A stretch of 64,000 nucleotides of DNA from Glandiceps talaboti (taxonomy: Eukaryota > Hemichordata > Enteropneusta > Spengelidae): positions 11,183,759 through 11,247,758 of the forward strand of contig NC_135559.1 of assembly GCF_964340395.1 (NCBI RefSeq), in the 5' to 3' direction. A model generated the notes under the pieces. It was not told the origin of the DNA. It did no database searches and saw nothing but the letters and a program-made list of their open reading frames with translations. How positions within the stretch are numbered: the stretch's first letter is position 1; each line of letters starts with the position of its first letter. The position numbers and the translations under genes were made by a program. Positions 34,869-49,479 of the stretch are shown one piece after another.

Positions 34869-35058
34869 TCATTGATGTCGTACATCTGTGTAAGAAGCAG
34901 TTTTCCCTCTTAGTTTTTTAACTTTAGCTGCAGTGTAAAACATGGCAAGGGTGACATGGCGACCGTGCTTGTGGGGCCATGGAGAATGGTCCGGAAGCAA
35001 AATCATCCGACGATTATATTCAATATGAAGCAAACGCTTTTTTACCTGCTCTTTGATT
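34869..35058 (-). CDS. Possible terminal exon, unknown protein
   Basis: On the minus strand a good acceptor (TTTATTTCTCTCTATTCAG) opens at 35058 into 63 codons ending in a stop at 34869. The peptide is basic (IKEQVKKRLLHIEYNRRM..., then AMFYTAAKVKKLRGK). Its composition looks protein-like, but I do not recognise it and cannot find the preceding exon, which would need to end in phase 2. It could equally be a transposon fragment. It lies 450 bp downstream of the stop of the LRR-like gene on the same strand. Confidence 0.25.
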
Positions 35059-35507
35059 CTGAATAGAGAGAAATAAAAGTCTCTGACAACATAAGACAAA
35101 TCATTAATTATACTTTATTTGTATACATTTCCTGTTTCATTCTTGAAAAAACATGACATTTGACTGACGGCAGACGGCGATCTTGCTCAAATAGCGCACA
35201 AATAGGCCTTTAAGGGAACACTGATATGGAGAATTATAAACAGTTACAGAATTTAGTCTTTTCAATGACGGGGTCGGCGCTACTCGTATGGAAAACACCT
35301 TGAGCTCATATACCCAAGTCTGTTACAGTCCTTAAGGAAATGTTTTTCATTACCAATGGGATTGCGGAAACTGTGTATCAATGAAGTTTTATACTAGAGT
35401 TATTGCAGGCTGTTGTTTTTACCAAGTCCGGACCAACGTTGAAGGCTCTTGATAGTCCCTGTAATAAAGAGAAAGGCCCTAGCGTTGACCTTGAGCAAGC
35501 GGCCACT

Positions 35508-38590
<3,083 letters not shown>

Positions 38591-38746
38591 TTGCTATATT
38601 TGTCTCCACATGTGTACTCTGACAATATGTAAATTACTCCTAAAGTTAGTAGCAGAAACTTGCCACCTTCAGTTGAACTCTGTATGTCTGGTGTGAGGAC
38701 GTTTGGTACTACGTACAAGTAGGCAGCATGCATGTTCAGGCAACTT

Positions 38747-38772
38747 CTTCTCCTCCTCCTCCTCCTCCTCCT
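38747..38772. repeat. CTC microsatellite
   Basis: A short (CTC)n tract. Confidence 0.9.
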
Positions 38773-41554
38773 AGAGACGTTACTATCTAAGGTGGGTACT
38801 GTGTTGTCTATAAATTCGTGGCAAGCCAAGAGCAGCGTACGTAAAGTCTGTATGTAGAATGTCTAGTCATGTACCCATAAATACGCGTCACGTTTACGAT
38901 TTGGGTGTGGCTGAGCACATTTTGAAGGGCTTTCGGACCAGTGTACTCATTCATTCAATTTACACTACGAGTCGCTCGAGCTCTCAACTACAAATTCATT
39001 CGTGTACACATTGGATAATACAACAGACCTAATTGAAGTGTATGTTTCTGTTGTATTATGCTGTAGAACCGTTAACGTTAGAATCCTTATTAGCGCTGTG
39101 AACGGAAAGTATACTTACTTGTCTATCTGTAAATTAACTACTATATACATCGCGTCTATTTGGAGTAACTTGATTGAGATATAGCGTACTATACTGGCTT
39201 TCACCTGTAACATCAACTGTTATAGGATCATCCAAGATTCGTAATCAATGTCTGGCAACAGTACATTCCATGTTAGGACTATCTACGATTTCCTTGATTG
39301 TCTTATAGAATTGTGCATTTTCATGATCTTGGTTCTCGATTAGAAAAGGTGAAACAAACTCGCTCATCACTCTACTCATGTTATAACTTTCTTTTTATCT
39401 ACCTATTTTTTCAACATGTCTCCTCAGAGAGATACGAGTGGATGGAAAGCAATTGACATGGAATGCTTGTTTTGTAAAGGTTAATGTACAGCGTTTGTAT
39501 AATAATACTGAAGCACAGGGGAGAGCGAGCACGAGAATTGATTTGGTTTCCTCTACATAACGGCGGAATACAATTTATTTGCCGTTTTCTTTATTTTGGA
39601 ATTCCTGGCCAGTCTTTACTCCTGGTTGAATATCTATTCTCTTCATTGACTGAATAAAGACACTAAGTTTCCTTTCTTCTATCAAATCTCCTCCTGGAAT
39701 ACATTTCTCACTTTATACTTTCCAAGGTACCGGTTTCACAGGCACAATACAACTGCAGCAGCAATTTTCCGCTCCGTGTCCATCCTGCGCTTGGAACCGC
39801 TACAGAGCCTATTTATAAGGCAATGTTCCAAGTGAACCAAAACTCGAGCTACGGATCTACAGCTTGCTTTAAACACGGATTTTTGTTTGAGAATAACTAG
39901 TATTCCCATACTTCGTAAAGCATATCCCATGTCAGTCACTAAATTGTATCATTTACGGTCGGATTTAAATCTTCAAAATGTTACTTTGTAGCGAATACAA
40001 ATACAATTGTCGAAGTGCCAAAAACACGTGGCAGCCATTTTGAATTACAGTTGTGTACGGGGATCTCTTACAATTCGGGAGTATTGCCGTTTCTGATAGG
40101 TTATGCACAGATGTGAGTATTTGTCATTTGAATTGCGTATTTATAATTAGAAGTGTGGTTAGGGAATGATAAATCGTCGTGATTTAAAGTGATTTGCCTC
40201 CATGATAACAATTCCAAAGAGATTTTAGATTGTCGCAATCTATGTAAGGAATTGTACCTTTGGTTTTTTTGCAAACCAAAACCAAAATGTTAAAATATAC
40301 ACAAATAGCATATAAAAAGGGAAAAATAGTATTGCAAATAAAACCAAAGCTACAATTATCTAACACAATAATAACATAATCTATTCATTTGTGCTAAACG
40401 AGCGAGGCTACTTTAAATATTGGCCTGACAACATGAATAATTAATTACTGTGTTTTTGTCCGGACATGACACTGTTTATACATGTTGCCAAACACCTATC
40501 TTATGTCTAGAGATGTTGTTCAAGTTTTTAGCGTCCTTTCTTTCATGTTCCAAGGCGTTCATCATTCAATGTCTATTTCTACGTTAGGACACTAGTTTAA
40601 TATACATGACTTATTGTAATTTAATTAATATTGTAATGAGAATTTGGTTTTGGACTTTTGACGGATGAGCATCTCCCCCCACCTGGCTCCAGCATTGAGT
40701 GAGGCCGGGCTATCTCAGGGCTGTCTCGAAATAAAGTATGTGTCCATACATCTTTTCGTGTGTAGTTTAACTTCTACTAGCCACATATTTGCTAATCCTT
40801 ACTTAGTACAAACACTTCCTTATTTTGAAAGTGTCAGTAACACTCATTTTTTAATTGTAGTATTACGTAGTCTTTTGACGTCTGAACCAGTACTGTAAAT
40901 ATTTTCTTCCTTTTATTTTGTCTTTTCCATTATCTATGGATACAAAGGAGCAGTCATGATTCATACACACTTCATACTGTATTGGATAGGGAGGGAACGC
41001 GAACGTCATTTTTCTCGGTTGTCCATCTAAATTTCATCCCGTGCAAAGTACTTGCACAATCATGCACATAGAAATGAACCGACAGCTAGGTTTAGACTGA
41101 TCTCCACATCTATTTTCGTCGTCTTTCGTATTAAGCTTCCTACCTGTTGGACTGTATACATAGGATGCATGATGTAACTATCTTTGGCATATTTATCGAT
41201 GTTGGCCATCAGTACCGTATGCTACCGTGTGCTTCGCGTACTGTTGTATACAGTTCCACAAGCGTAGGAGTATCCCTCTGGCATAGGCCATCGCCTCAGA
41301 GTACCACATTCACGCACAAACAGGTTTAACTTTAGTTTCGTGCCAAGTTCAATTCCAATCATTAACCATATGTAATTGCTGCTAAATGTAAATGCATATA
41401 ATTGTATTTATCTGTATGTTGTAACCTTTATTCATGTCAATGCAAAGGAATTTTCATGACGAAAGATGAGTAATTATTATTATACTTTTGTTTTGCATTC
41501 ACTCTCGGATGGAAACAACAAAATTTGACTGTCGAAGAAGCCATTGTAGTCTTC

Positions 41555-41629
41555 AATACAATATAGTGCAATACAATACAATACAATACAATACAATACA
41601 AGACAAGACAAGACAAGACAAGACAAGAC
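41555..41629. repeat. AATAC / AAGAC pentanucleotide array
   Basis: (AATAC)n changes abruptly to (AAGAC)n about halfway, so a variant repeat has expanded alongside the original. Confidence 0.95.
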
Positions 41630-42113
41630 ATCGTTACTATCCCAAGTTGAACATATGCAATTCTTTGTGTGATTATAGATTATAAAATCATACCTGAAAA
41701 ACACACCTTAAGATTCTTAACACGTATTCTGGTTGAATATAACCTGCGACGTTCATGTTGGTATCACAAATGCATGGAATTCCAGCAGTGTTGCAGTTAT
41801 CAGAAGCTCGGCTTTTGCCATCCTAATTATTGACGATAGTCCATACGATAGTACAATTGGGCCATTTGACATTTACCTTGAAAATAAACGTACACTGTCT
41901 GCTCACTTTTTACGAGGACGTCATCTGTTGATTCTGTACTTGTATTAGATCACTCGGTCTTCTCTGCCTCCCTTTCTGCCTTTGCTACCACAGCGTGCTT
42001 TTGCTGCTTCCGACACATTGCATTAATTTTCCTTGGTCCACGTTTTCAGTGACAATTACTACGTTTACCGGGTCTTGCTCATGGAAGATATAATAGAGTG
42101 TGAAAACATACTC

Positions 42114-42115
<2 letters not shown>

Positions 42116-42152
<37 letters not shown>
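42116..42152. repeat. TCTG microsatellite
   Basis: A short (TCTG)n tract. Confidence 0.95.
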
Positions 42153-42154
<2 letters not shown>

Positions 42155-43275
42155 GACCACATACAGGCAGGTTTGACGTCCATTCAAATTCATAATATGT
42201 TTCATACACTGTCAGGAGTGTGAGAATGCGGTTCTTGGATTGGTTACCCATCAGCTATTTGAAACTGCTTTCGGCCAAGAAAATTTATCTAGTTAGCTTA
42301 ACAACAGTTTATTAAACACTTTTGTCCTGGGTACATCCGGCAAACATTATGTTTGTTTCCATAATCGTTTTCAGCATTGTATTACTTATCATGCCACAAA
42401 TAATAAAAAGAATATTGGTTCTGCTTCTATTTATTTGAATAAAGTATATGTGACGCAATTCTTTATTCCATTGATCATCATATTGGGTGATTTCTAAAGG
42501 GTGCAATAGTTCACGAAAACCGCTATTAGCACTCGCATTTTATTTCTACTTGGTTGACACTTTCGTTCACATGCACTATTGTGCAAATTTCTATATTGGG
42601 GCATTACCAACAATCCATCCATTGGTAATAGGATCTTCTCCATTCCAAGGAAATCAATGTTTGAAGGTAGTGAACTTTTCATCGTCTGTAGGCCTCGAAT
42701 TAGCTATTTGGGGAAATGGCTTTGACGAGACTCCTATAGGTCATACACATCCTTCAAGTCTGCTGCCAGAGGGTATGGAATGGAACGATAAGTAAATGTA
42801 ATTGAAATTTCTTGTTCTCGGTCCTTCTTTCCCTGTCTCTGGATTGTCCTTGTTTTCCTGTAGCCAGGCATTGTACAGAACCGTAATATTTTGTGCCATA
42901 CCTGCAAGTCATACAGGCCAGTTTCTTGCCTATCTTGAGATGAACCAGATTTTCTCAAGATGTACAGTAATTAGCATTTGAACGTCTTGGTGATGTCCAA
43001 ATGTTCATGAGCTGTGCAACTCTGTTTTGCCAATATGGTACAATAATCACCTTTGGTAAACAGCACAAAGCTTTCTACGATTGATACCCGAGAGCATAAA
43101 TAATGGTAACAATGAGATGAATATTTACTGATCTGGGTACATTATTATATAAATGACAAACAAAGTAGTGGTGAATTCATACTAGGCTGTCTGTGTTTGT
43201 GAAATATAAATACACATTATCAAAGACTTCAAACAGACATCCTCTGCTAAACCTGTGAATGCACTCCATTAGTAC

Positions 43276-43845
43276 TGTTGAAATCGATATATTCACTCTA
43301 TTGACAATCTATGAATCTCTTTTCGATATGTCAATAAGAATTACCGATCAACATACAGTAGGGAATTATACACAGCAAGAGGTACACACGGAATCACTGT
43401 ACAGGGACACAACAGAAAATAACTTGAATACGGTTTATTTCGTAGTATAACGTCTGGCCCACCAATCAACAGGAGAGAGGTCCAGATCCACTCAAAGTTA
43501 CTACAGATATAGCCCAGAAAAGGGGCGTCAGTCGATATGCAAAGCATATTAAAATTACATTACAATTCTTATTTAAATGTCAAGTTTCACGTCCCTCGTC
43601 ATTCCAGACAGTTGATTGGATTGAAGTTCTTGATATCTGCATATAGTGACGTGATATTCAGATTATTATCTTGCGTACCCAAGCGCATTACATATTAAAA
43701 TATTCTTAAGAAATGTACATAAAACACTTTACCATTAAAATATTCTTATGACAGGTGTTGCCGACTAGCAATACATACAAATTCTATTCTTTTGAAGTCG
43801 TAATAAGTTTGTTTGACATTTAGCCGACATCAACGTATCTAGACT
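43276..43845 (-). repeat. LTR of retrotransposon family 2, diverged copy
   Basis: Matches 58819-59384 along its length: GACAATCTATGAATCTCTTTT, GCAAGAGGTACACACG, TACAGATATAGCCCA, GATATGCAAAGCATATTAAA and GTTTGACATTTAGCCGACAT. On the minus strand it is preceded (43860-43935) by the end of the same 3-prime ORF that precedes the other LTR (stop inside CTGGGCTTGA). It is therefore the 3-prime LTR end of a truncated element. Confidence 0.75.
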
Positions 43846-43859
43846 TCCTGACTTTTAAA

Positions 43860-43935
43860 GTTGAAAGCTTATCCAAGGTTCCCTTTGTTTCAAGCCCAGC
43901 ACTCTAACTTGAACTTGACACTTCCACTAACAAAA
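43860..43935 (-). pseudogene. Remnant of the 3-prime ORF of LTR family 2
   Basis: The last residues (SVKFKLECWA type) and the stop match the C-terminus of the 59427-60245 ORF. The similarity stops near 43935. Confidence 0.5.
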
Positions 43936-44195
43936 GCTATTCAAACATCACCGAAGATTAGGTTTTTAGGCACTTATTGTTCTTGCTACTAATAGCTTTT
44001 TCCATTGTTTCGTTCAATTGTATTCTTTTGTTATTCATGTGTCTTTGTACTTAATTGGAATGTTCTCTTTTGTTATTATAATTGTGTGTTGGTTTTGCTA
44101 AAGTGCTTGACTAAAAGACAATAGGAACCATTGAATCGATACCATATTGGTTTTCTATCTGTAGTTTATGCTTTCTAGGCATTTCTACGGTTGGA

Positions 44196-44479
44196 ATGTA
44201 TGTGACAGTACAGACAGCACTGGCAGTAATAAATTAAATACATCCTAGGGGCCCAAATGCAGAAGAAACCACTAACATAATTGCAAACAAAACTTATCTT
44301 ATATACCATCCGTCGACGTTCTCGCAGGGACCATACCATGATGAATTGACGTACACGCAAACCATAGACTTCCATTCTCGAACAGTCTCTATTGTACGGC
44401 GAACAAACATCTGAACCAAACACAGCATCCATACCATGATACACATGGTAATCTTTCCTTACAACTTCCTCTTTTCGAC
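44196..44479 (-). repeat. R-array copy 0, left part (split by LTR insertion)
   Basis: Shares CAGCACTGGCAGTAATAAAT, ACATCCTAGGGGCCCAAATG, ACCATACCATGATGAATTGA, GCATCCATACCATGATACAC and CTTCCTCTTTTCGACCAGT with the ~2.07 kb units at 49.5-56.4 kb. It continues at 48381 on the other side of the LTR element. Confidence 0.8.
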
Positions 44480-44483
44480 CAGT

Positions 44484-44701
44484 TGAAGTAATTTCCCTTT
44501 AGGGTAAACTTACTTTGAGCAGCACGGCTTATAGCCCAACCAATATATTTAGTCACACCAATTTAAACACTAAAATTGCCACACATAAATATCACACGGA
44601 GCGTAACTACGTACTTGTTTCAACTTTGCTGTCTATCCTTCGAGTGCCGGTATTTACCAATCCGGATGGCGTAGTCAATTCTGACATAGAGGGCGCCATC
44701 C
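44484..44701 (-). repeat. 3-prime LTR (truncated), family 1
   Basis: Near-identical to 48093-48309. It contains TTTCCCTTTAGGGTAAACTT, AGCCCAACCAATATATTTAG and AATCCGGATGGCGTAGTC. Confidence 0.8.
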
Positions 44702-44725
44702 ATCCTTTGACTAAACGGGTCAACC

Positions 44726-46738
44726 CTAGGCCTGGTAAGTTGACCCTTTGGTGTTTCCCGAAAAATTGCTAGACCTGGGGGGTGACCGACTACGCATGGG
44801 GGAAACTGAAGGACAATCCCTGATGAAATGCTCCATTGACCCACAACGGAAGCAACCCTCAGATGTTCGTTTGGGGGAACTTGACCTTTGTGGTGACCTA
44901 TTTGAAACTAAACTGCATATGTGTTGCCCCACAGTAGACAGTTGTTGCGTTAAGTCTGCCAAGCAGGATTCTATGTTCTTTAACCTTCGATCTATATCCC
45001 CTACTCTGCTACTCTGGTCACCCGACTTCTCCTGCCTAACAACTTTTGTCCTGTATGGACAGAATTTACTGACAAGGCCTGAGCCCGAACCAAGTCTCCA
45101 TCAGCATCCATATCAGAAGTTGAGAATCGTACTTGGGGGCGTGGTGCCCTATCAGAAATGGAGGTGTTTACATACTGGCACCATTTAACCCTCTCTAAAT
45201 TTAAAGCCTCCCCTAAAGGTGATGGTTTGAGAATGGCAACAGTGTGGCCTGCTTCTTTGTCCCAGCAGCTTTGCAAGAATTTCAGGACCATATACTGTTT
45301 AACTTTCCCTTTAGGGACACCACTGAAGGCTACAGTAGCGAGGAACATAACTATGTCCGCCCAGTCTCGTAAGGTCTCTGATGGTTCCTGTGTGCACTGC
45401 TGAAACTTGATTAAAGCAGTCTCGGGTAGTTCTTGGTCCCCGAATCTACGCCCCATATTTTTTACTAAAGTGAAATAGCGTAGAAATCTCTGGCTTTACC
45501 AGTTAAACACCAACATAATTGATCTCTTCTTTCCTGGGCTGTCCATTCAAAACTGTCGGCCAACTTAGTGAAGATGATGTAAAATGGTCTCCACTTACCC
45601 ACACCATCATAAGTTACAGTCTTGGGTATTCTGGCCGGCCTATTTGATGGTCCTGCGTACTCCCTCTCTCCCGTACTCCGTGGTTGTGGGTAGGGGAGGG
45701 AGTCACAGAAGCTGGTGTTGTGCCCTGAAAAAGACGAGAAGCAGGATGCCCTTGAGCGACCTGGGCAGGGGTGGCCATAACTGGACTTTGCCGGTCAGCA
45801 CCACCCTGTACTCCAGTGTCAGGCGAAACTGTGTAATCTGACATATGAAATGACGTTAGCGGATTCATCTGTGTAGATTGTACAGTACATTAGTGCTAGC
45901 CACACCACCTCTTACCGGACCATCCGAGACATGGGGCATGTACCCTGGGTAGTAGGTAGAGGGTTGTGGTTGTACCATGTACGGCATAATCGGCTGTTGC
46001 ATAGGCATAGGTTGGTAGTAGGGTTAGGATAAATATGGATAAGTCGGTGGGTACATGTATTGTTGTTCCGGCCTCCCCCATGGTATATTTGGAGTAGCAA
46101 ATGTATTTAATTGCGAGGGGCTTGGTAACCTAGTCCCTACACTGTACCCACCCCTAGGGTTACCATAAGTACTACCTGTTCTAGCCCTAACTGCCGGTTG
46201 GCCTTCCGAAGGGTGAACCCTTGAATCAATAACTTTCAAAACAATCTATTGTCAGGTCTCCTGTCGGTTGGTAAACATTCGTTGTTACTGAAGTTGTTAG
46301 AGCTACTGAAGTCATTGCCATTGTCGGCTTAGTGGTTGTTGTTGTTGTTGGTGGTGGTGGTGGTGGTGGTGGTGGTGCAATAGAAGTGTCAACTAAGCCT
46401 CCACCACCAGTTAATGGGAAAACAGCAGACATGTGGGAACTTATTGAAAGATGGTATGCTTGATCTGTCGAGGGAGTTAGGGCTGCCGCCATATCTAACC
46501 CTAGATTGTCATCAACTTCTGGCGCGGCTTGTAGTGCCAATGCAGGCGTAAAATCAACCCTATTTAAAAAGTCGTTAGAGACTTTAAAATGAGGCAACTC
46601 CCTTAAATTTTCAAATTTCAAGTCCCCAATAGCGTCTCTAAGACTAATAATGGCTTCAGCAGTTTTCCTACCGATATTTGAAACCGCTAACAATTCCCTC
46701 TGACTACAAATATTAATGTAGAGGGGATTGTGTTCCAT
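44726..46738 (-). pseudogene. gag-like gene remnant of LTR family 1 with N-terminal HhH domain
   Basis: Read on the minus strand in at least four broken frames. 46738-46226 starts at an ATG and has a helix-hairpin-helix of ComEA type (YINICSQRELLAVSNIGRKT, then AIISLRDAIGDL and a second hairpin-like part) followed by a Pro/Thr tract encoded by (GTT)/(GGT) repeats. 46239-45900 is a Tyr/Pro/Met-rich linker. 45456-45001 is capsid-like (LPETALIKFQQCTQ, LRDWADIVMFLATVAF, DKEAGHTVAILKP). 44962-44726 has a CCHC zinc knuckle CFRCGSMEHFIRDC. In Ty3/Gypsy elements this order is gag: capsid then nucleocapsid. Stops and frame changes between the parts show it is not functional. Confidence 0.65.
46333..46377. 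repeat. GTT / GGT trinucleotide tract
   Basis: Encodes the Pro and Thr runs of the family 1 gag remnant on the minus strand. Confidence 0.9.
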
Positions 46739-47737
46739 TGTCAGATTAAAGTACTACCGTTATTTGACGTTAAATACATACACCCCGGCGACCCAACTCT
46801 TGAAATGAAGCTAGGTACGTGTAAGTGACTCTGCCTGTATGTAAATCGTCAAACTTCGATAAATTTGATTAGGGCGTTCCCAACAGGTAGACGTCCTAAA
46901 AAAATTGATTACAGTTGCTAAATACTAGGTACCAGATATATATACAAGTTAAATTAATTTAACAGGCAATTACCGTGAATACCTTAGATCTAGAACGTGT
47001 AAAAATACTGTCCTTACTGAGGTTACTAAAGTATACCAGAGCAAGTGACAAAAAAATTAAGTTTCCAAACGACCCTCTCCTAATCAGACGAAAGCAAAAA
47101 AACAAGAATAAGATAGGTTGACTACACTAATTGGTAATCACCCCGGAAAATTTAGTGGTAGCTCAAATCAAAAGGAGGAGTAAGCAAATAATGCAACGAA
47201 TCGCCTCATTATACGACGGCTCACAAGATGCTATTGAAATGTGCAAAAATAAATTCGCAGTATCAGTGCACTCGGGCCTTTTCAAAGACAAAAAGTTTGC
47301 AGAATTTGGAAAGCAATCGAAATACTAATAAATTAGAAACGAAAACTAGACGGTTAGAGTACGCTTTTAAATAAATTGTAACCAACCAAAACTGAAAGGC
47401 GGATCGTTGAAAACTTTACAGGCAAAAGAATTTGACAGCGAATAAATTACTTCGCCATGTGTACGTGGCAACGCACGCTTAGCCTACAAATGCGACGATT
47501 TTTCAGTGTAGACCAAAAACTTCTCCAATATTAATTTTTAAACAATTAGAGAAAATATGAAACACTGCAAACCTAACACGCATCAATAAACTAAACTGCT
47601 ACGAGTGTAATTGATTTGCAATATCAATCAGACTACAATTTAATTTATGCAAAAACAAACTTGTCGCAGGAAATTCAAATACGATGTCGGCGAAAGTCCT
47701 TCGTCAACAAAGACCACCAATTTTTACTAAATTGAGG

Positions 47738-48010
47738 TACCGTAGTACGAAGGAAATATCGTTGCGCCAAAGCAGTTTTGCAATTTGACACGAACGTCGC
47801 CATTATTTGACTTGTAACCGAACTCTCTGAAGCAGTTCGTACAAATCAAATTAGCGAAACAATGCTCAATTTGTAACAAAGAAATTGTCACCGTAGTATG
47901 AAGAAAGTATCGAAACAAGTCGGCATTGACGTAGCGCCGAAGCAATTAGCAATTCAACACAAACGTTTTCTTTTTTGTGACCTGTAATCCGAAACCTCCG
48001 ACGCAGTTCA
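47738..48010. repeat. Tandem duplication in the LTR family 1 leader
   Basis: Two diverged copies (about 47738-47851 and 47890-48010) share CCGTAGTA-GAAG-AA-TATCG, GCGCC(A/G)AAGCA, ACAC(G/A)AACGT, GTAA(C/T)CCGAA and GCAGTTC(G/A)TAC. They lie between the 5-prime LTR and gag, where leader and packaging signals sit in LTR elements. Confidence 0.55.
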
Positions 48011-48092
48011 TACTGTCCAGCCGGCGTCAAAAGTATCACACAACAACTAATAAAAGATTTCCAACGCAAGCTCGAAAACGTCGCAGCGCCAG

Positions 48093-48380
48093 TGAAGAAA
48101 TTTCCCTTTAGGGTAAACTTATATTGAACAGCACAGCTTGTAGCCCAACCAATATATTTAGTCACACCAATTTACACACTAAAATTGCCACACATAAATA
48201 TCACACGGAGCGTAACTACTTACTTGTTTCAACTTTGCTGTCTATCCTTCGAGTGCCAGTATTTGCCAATCCGGATGGCGTAGTCAATTCTGACATAGAG
48301 GACACCATCCGCCACCTGGCTGACAGCTACACCATGGGCTGTGTGGACTGTCAGCAAGACGGTAGTCGGCAAATACCACA
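48093..48380 (-). repeat. 5-prime LTR (complete), family 1
   Basis: 288 bp with TG...CA ends, followed by target-site copy CAGT. A related fragment also lies at about 61917-62040. Confidence 0.75.
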
Positions 48381-49320
48381 CAGTGACCAAAGTAGACAGC
48401 ATACAGCATCCAGGACCCATATTAAGTATCGGAATATTCTTCTATCATCATCAACTCTCAGTAGTGCAATCAGGTTTCGGATATATAATACCACGACATA
48501 GACTATACCAGGGTGAGCATCACTATGCATGGGGAACCAGTATTCATCTTTGTTATTCGTTTGCTGTAGTCGCAAAGACAGTTTGAAAATGTATCGCGCG
48601 TCATTTATATACCCAACCCAAGGTGTTAGATTCCTAACGAGAACCTTGAACCAATCAGACCTAGAGGATCAAACTTTTCCTCTAGCCCTCCAGGTGCGAT
48701 TTGACATGGTGGCAGGGAAAACTACTGTGTTTGTAAGACTTGTTAGGTGTTGTTTGTTACAAATTGGTTAATCGATTTGACAGACAGCGAATCGAATCAT
48801 AAGTCCGCCGTTGCTTTCTCCACATTCTTCTATCTTACAGGAATACAAACTTAGGATTATTGACCTTTGCCATAATCCCAACTTTTCCCACTGGTGAAAG
48901 GGAAAGGGCTACCTTAGCCTTAGAAGCCATACATGTGTCTGGTGTTCTTCACCATGAAGTCTAGCACTTGTGCAAGTGTGATCCCATGGCAGTTTACTAC
49001 CAAAGTGGCCTTATTTACAATATATATAGGAGTTTTAGCCTTGGATTACCCTATACAGGGAGGTATGGCGAATCTATCTCTATAAAGAGACAGATTCCTG
49101 GCACCACTTGGAGAGCTTCCTGGTGAAGGGGGGGGGGGTCTGCTTACCATGGCTGTGTAACCAAAGTAACAGTGAGGGATGAATGCCTCCGTCCACTCTC
49201 CTATCAATGCTAGTGACCCCAGCAAACAATGGAGATGTATGGGTTGGCCCATCGCAGCAGGTCCTGGCTAATTGCAGGGTGGAGATGACGATCATGCAAA
49301 ATTGCATTTTTTAAAATTCA
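48381..49320 (-). repeat. R-array copy 0, right part, with older variant segment
   Basis: 48381-48840 continues the interrupted repeat and includes the TATA/CCAAT block. 48853-49140 (from GGATTATTGACCTTTG..ATAA to the poly-G run) is a variant segment shared only with 62096-62390. 49141-49310 (from TTACCATGGCTGTGTAACCA to GCAGGGTGGAG) is the module shared by all copies. On the minus strand this module looks like an exon: CTGCAATTAG acceptor, an open frame ending WTEAFIPHCYFGYTAM, and a CCATG/GTAAGC donor. Confidence 0.7.
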
Positions 49321-49479
49321 AATACTACAACAAAGACCATCGTATATAAGTTGTCATACATATCTGAGAATAGCACAATGTTTAAAAACATTAATTCTAG
49401 TGACATCAGGTCTAAAATGAGTAAAGTTCTAGTTCTCCTTTTTGGAACATTATAACGTAAATTAGAGAGAATGTTTAGA

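Larger units (their letters stand above)
38830..43275. other. Gene-poor stretch, nothing firmly supported
   Basis: No multi-exon coding signal is seen. Small tracts: (AATAC)/(AAGAC) pentanucleotides at 41555-41629 and (TCTG)n at 42116-42152. Minus-strand text at 42480-42960 has some coding-like composition and possible GT/AG pairs, but no recognisable domain. Confidence 0.4.
44484..48380 (-). mobile_element. LTR retrotransposon family 1, pol-less, minus strand
   Basis: Its 5-prime LTR (48093-48380) begins and ends TG...CA. Next to it on the minus strand is a primer-binding-site-like TGGCGCTGCGACG, compatible with a tRNA-Ser-type primer. The 3-prime LTR is partial (44484-44701, aligned to 48093-48309); about 70 nt on its internal side are missing, and the gag remnant ends right there. 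A CAGT target duplication flanks the element (44480-44483 and 48381-48384), and the host repeat resumes in register on both sides. No protease, reverse transcriptase or integrase motif is visible. A single internal deletion from late gag into the 3-prime LTR would explain the structure. Confidence 0.75.

Noticed and set aside
42480-42960. Minus-strand frames with possible exons (QRQGKKDREQ, MKSSLPSNIDFLGMEKILLP)
   Set aside because: Composition is suggestive and short GT/AG pairs exist, but frames do not join cleanly and nothing is recognisable. May be an old retroelement fragment.
47131-47328. 65-codon plus-strand frame
   Set aside because: Inside the leader of the minus-strand LTR element; no paralogue or motif.
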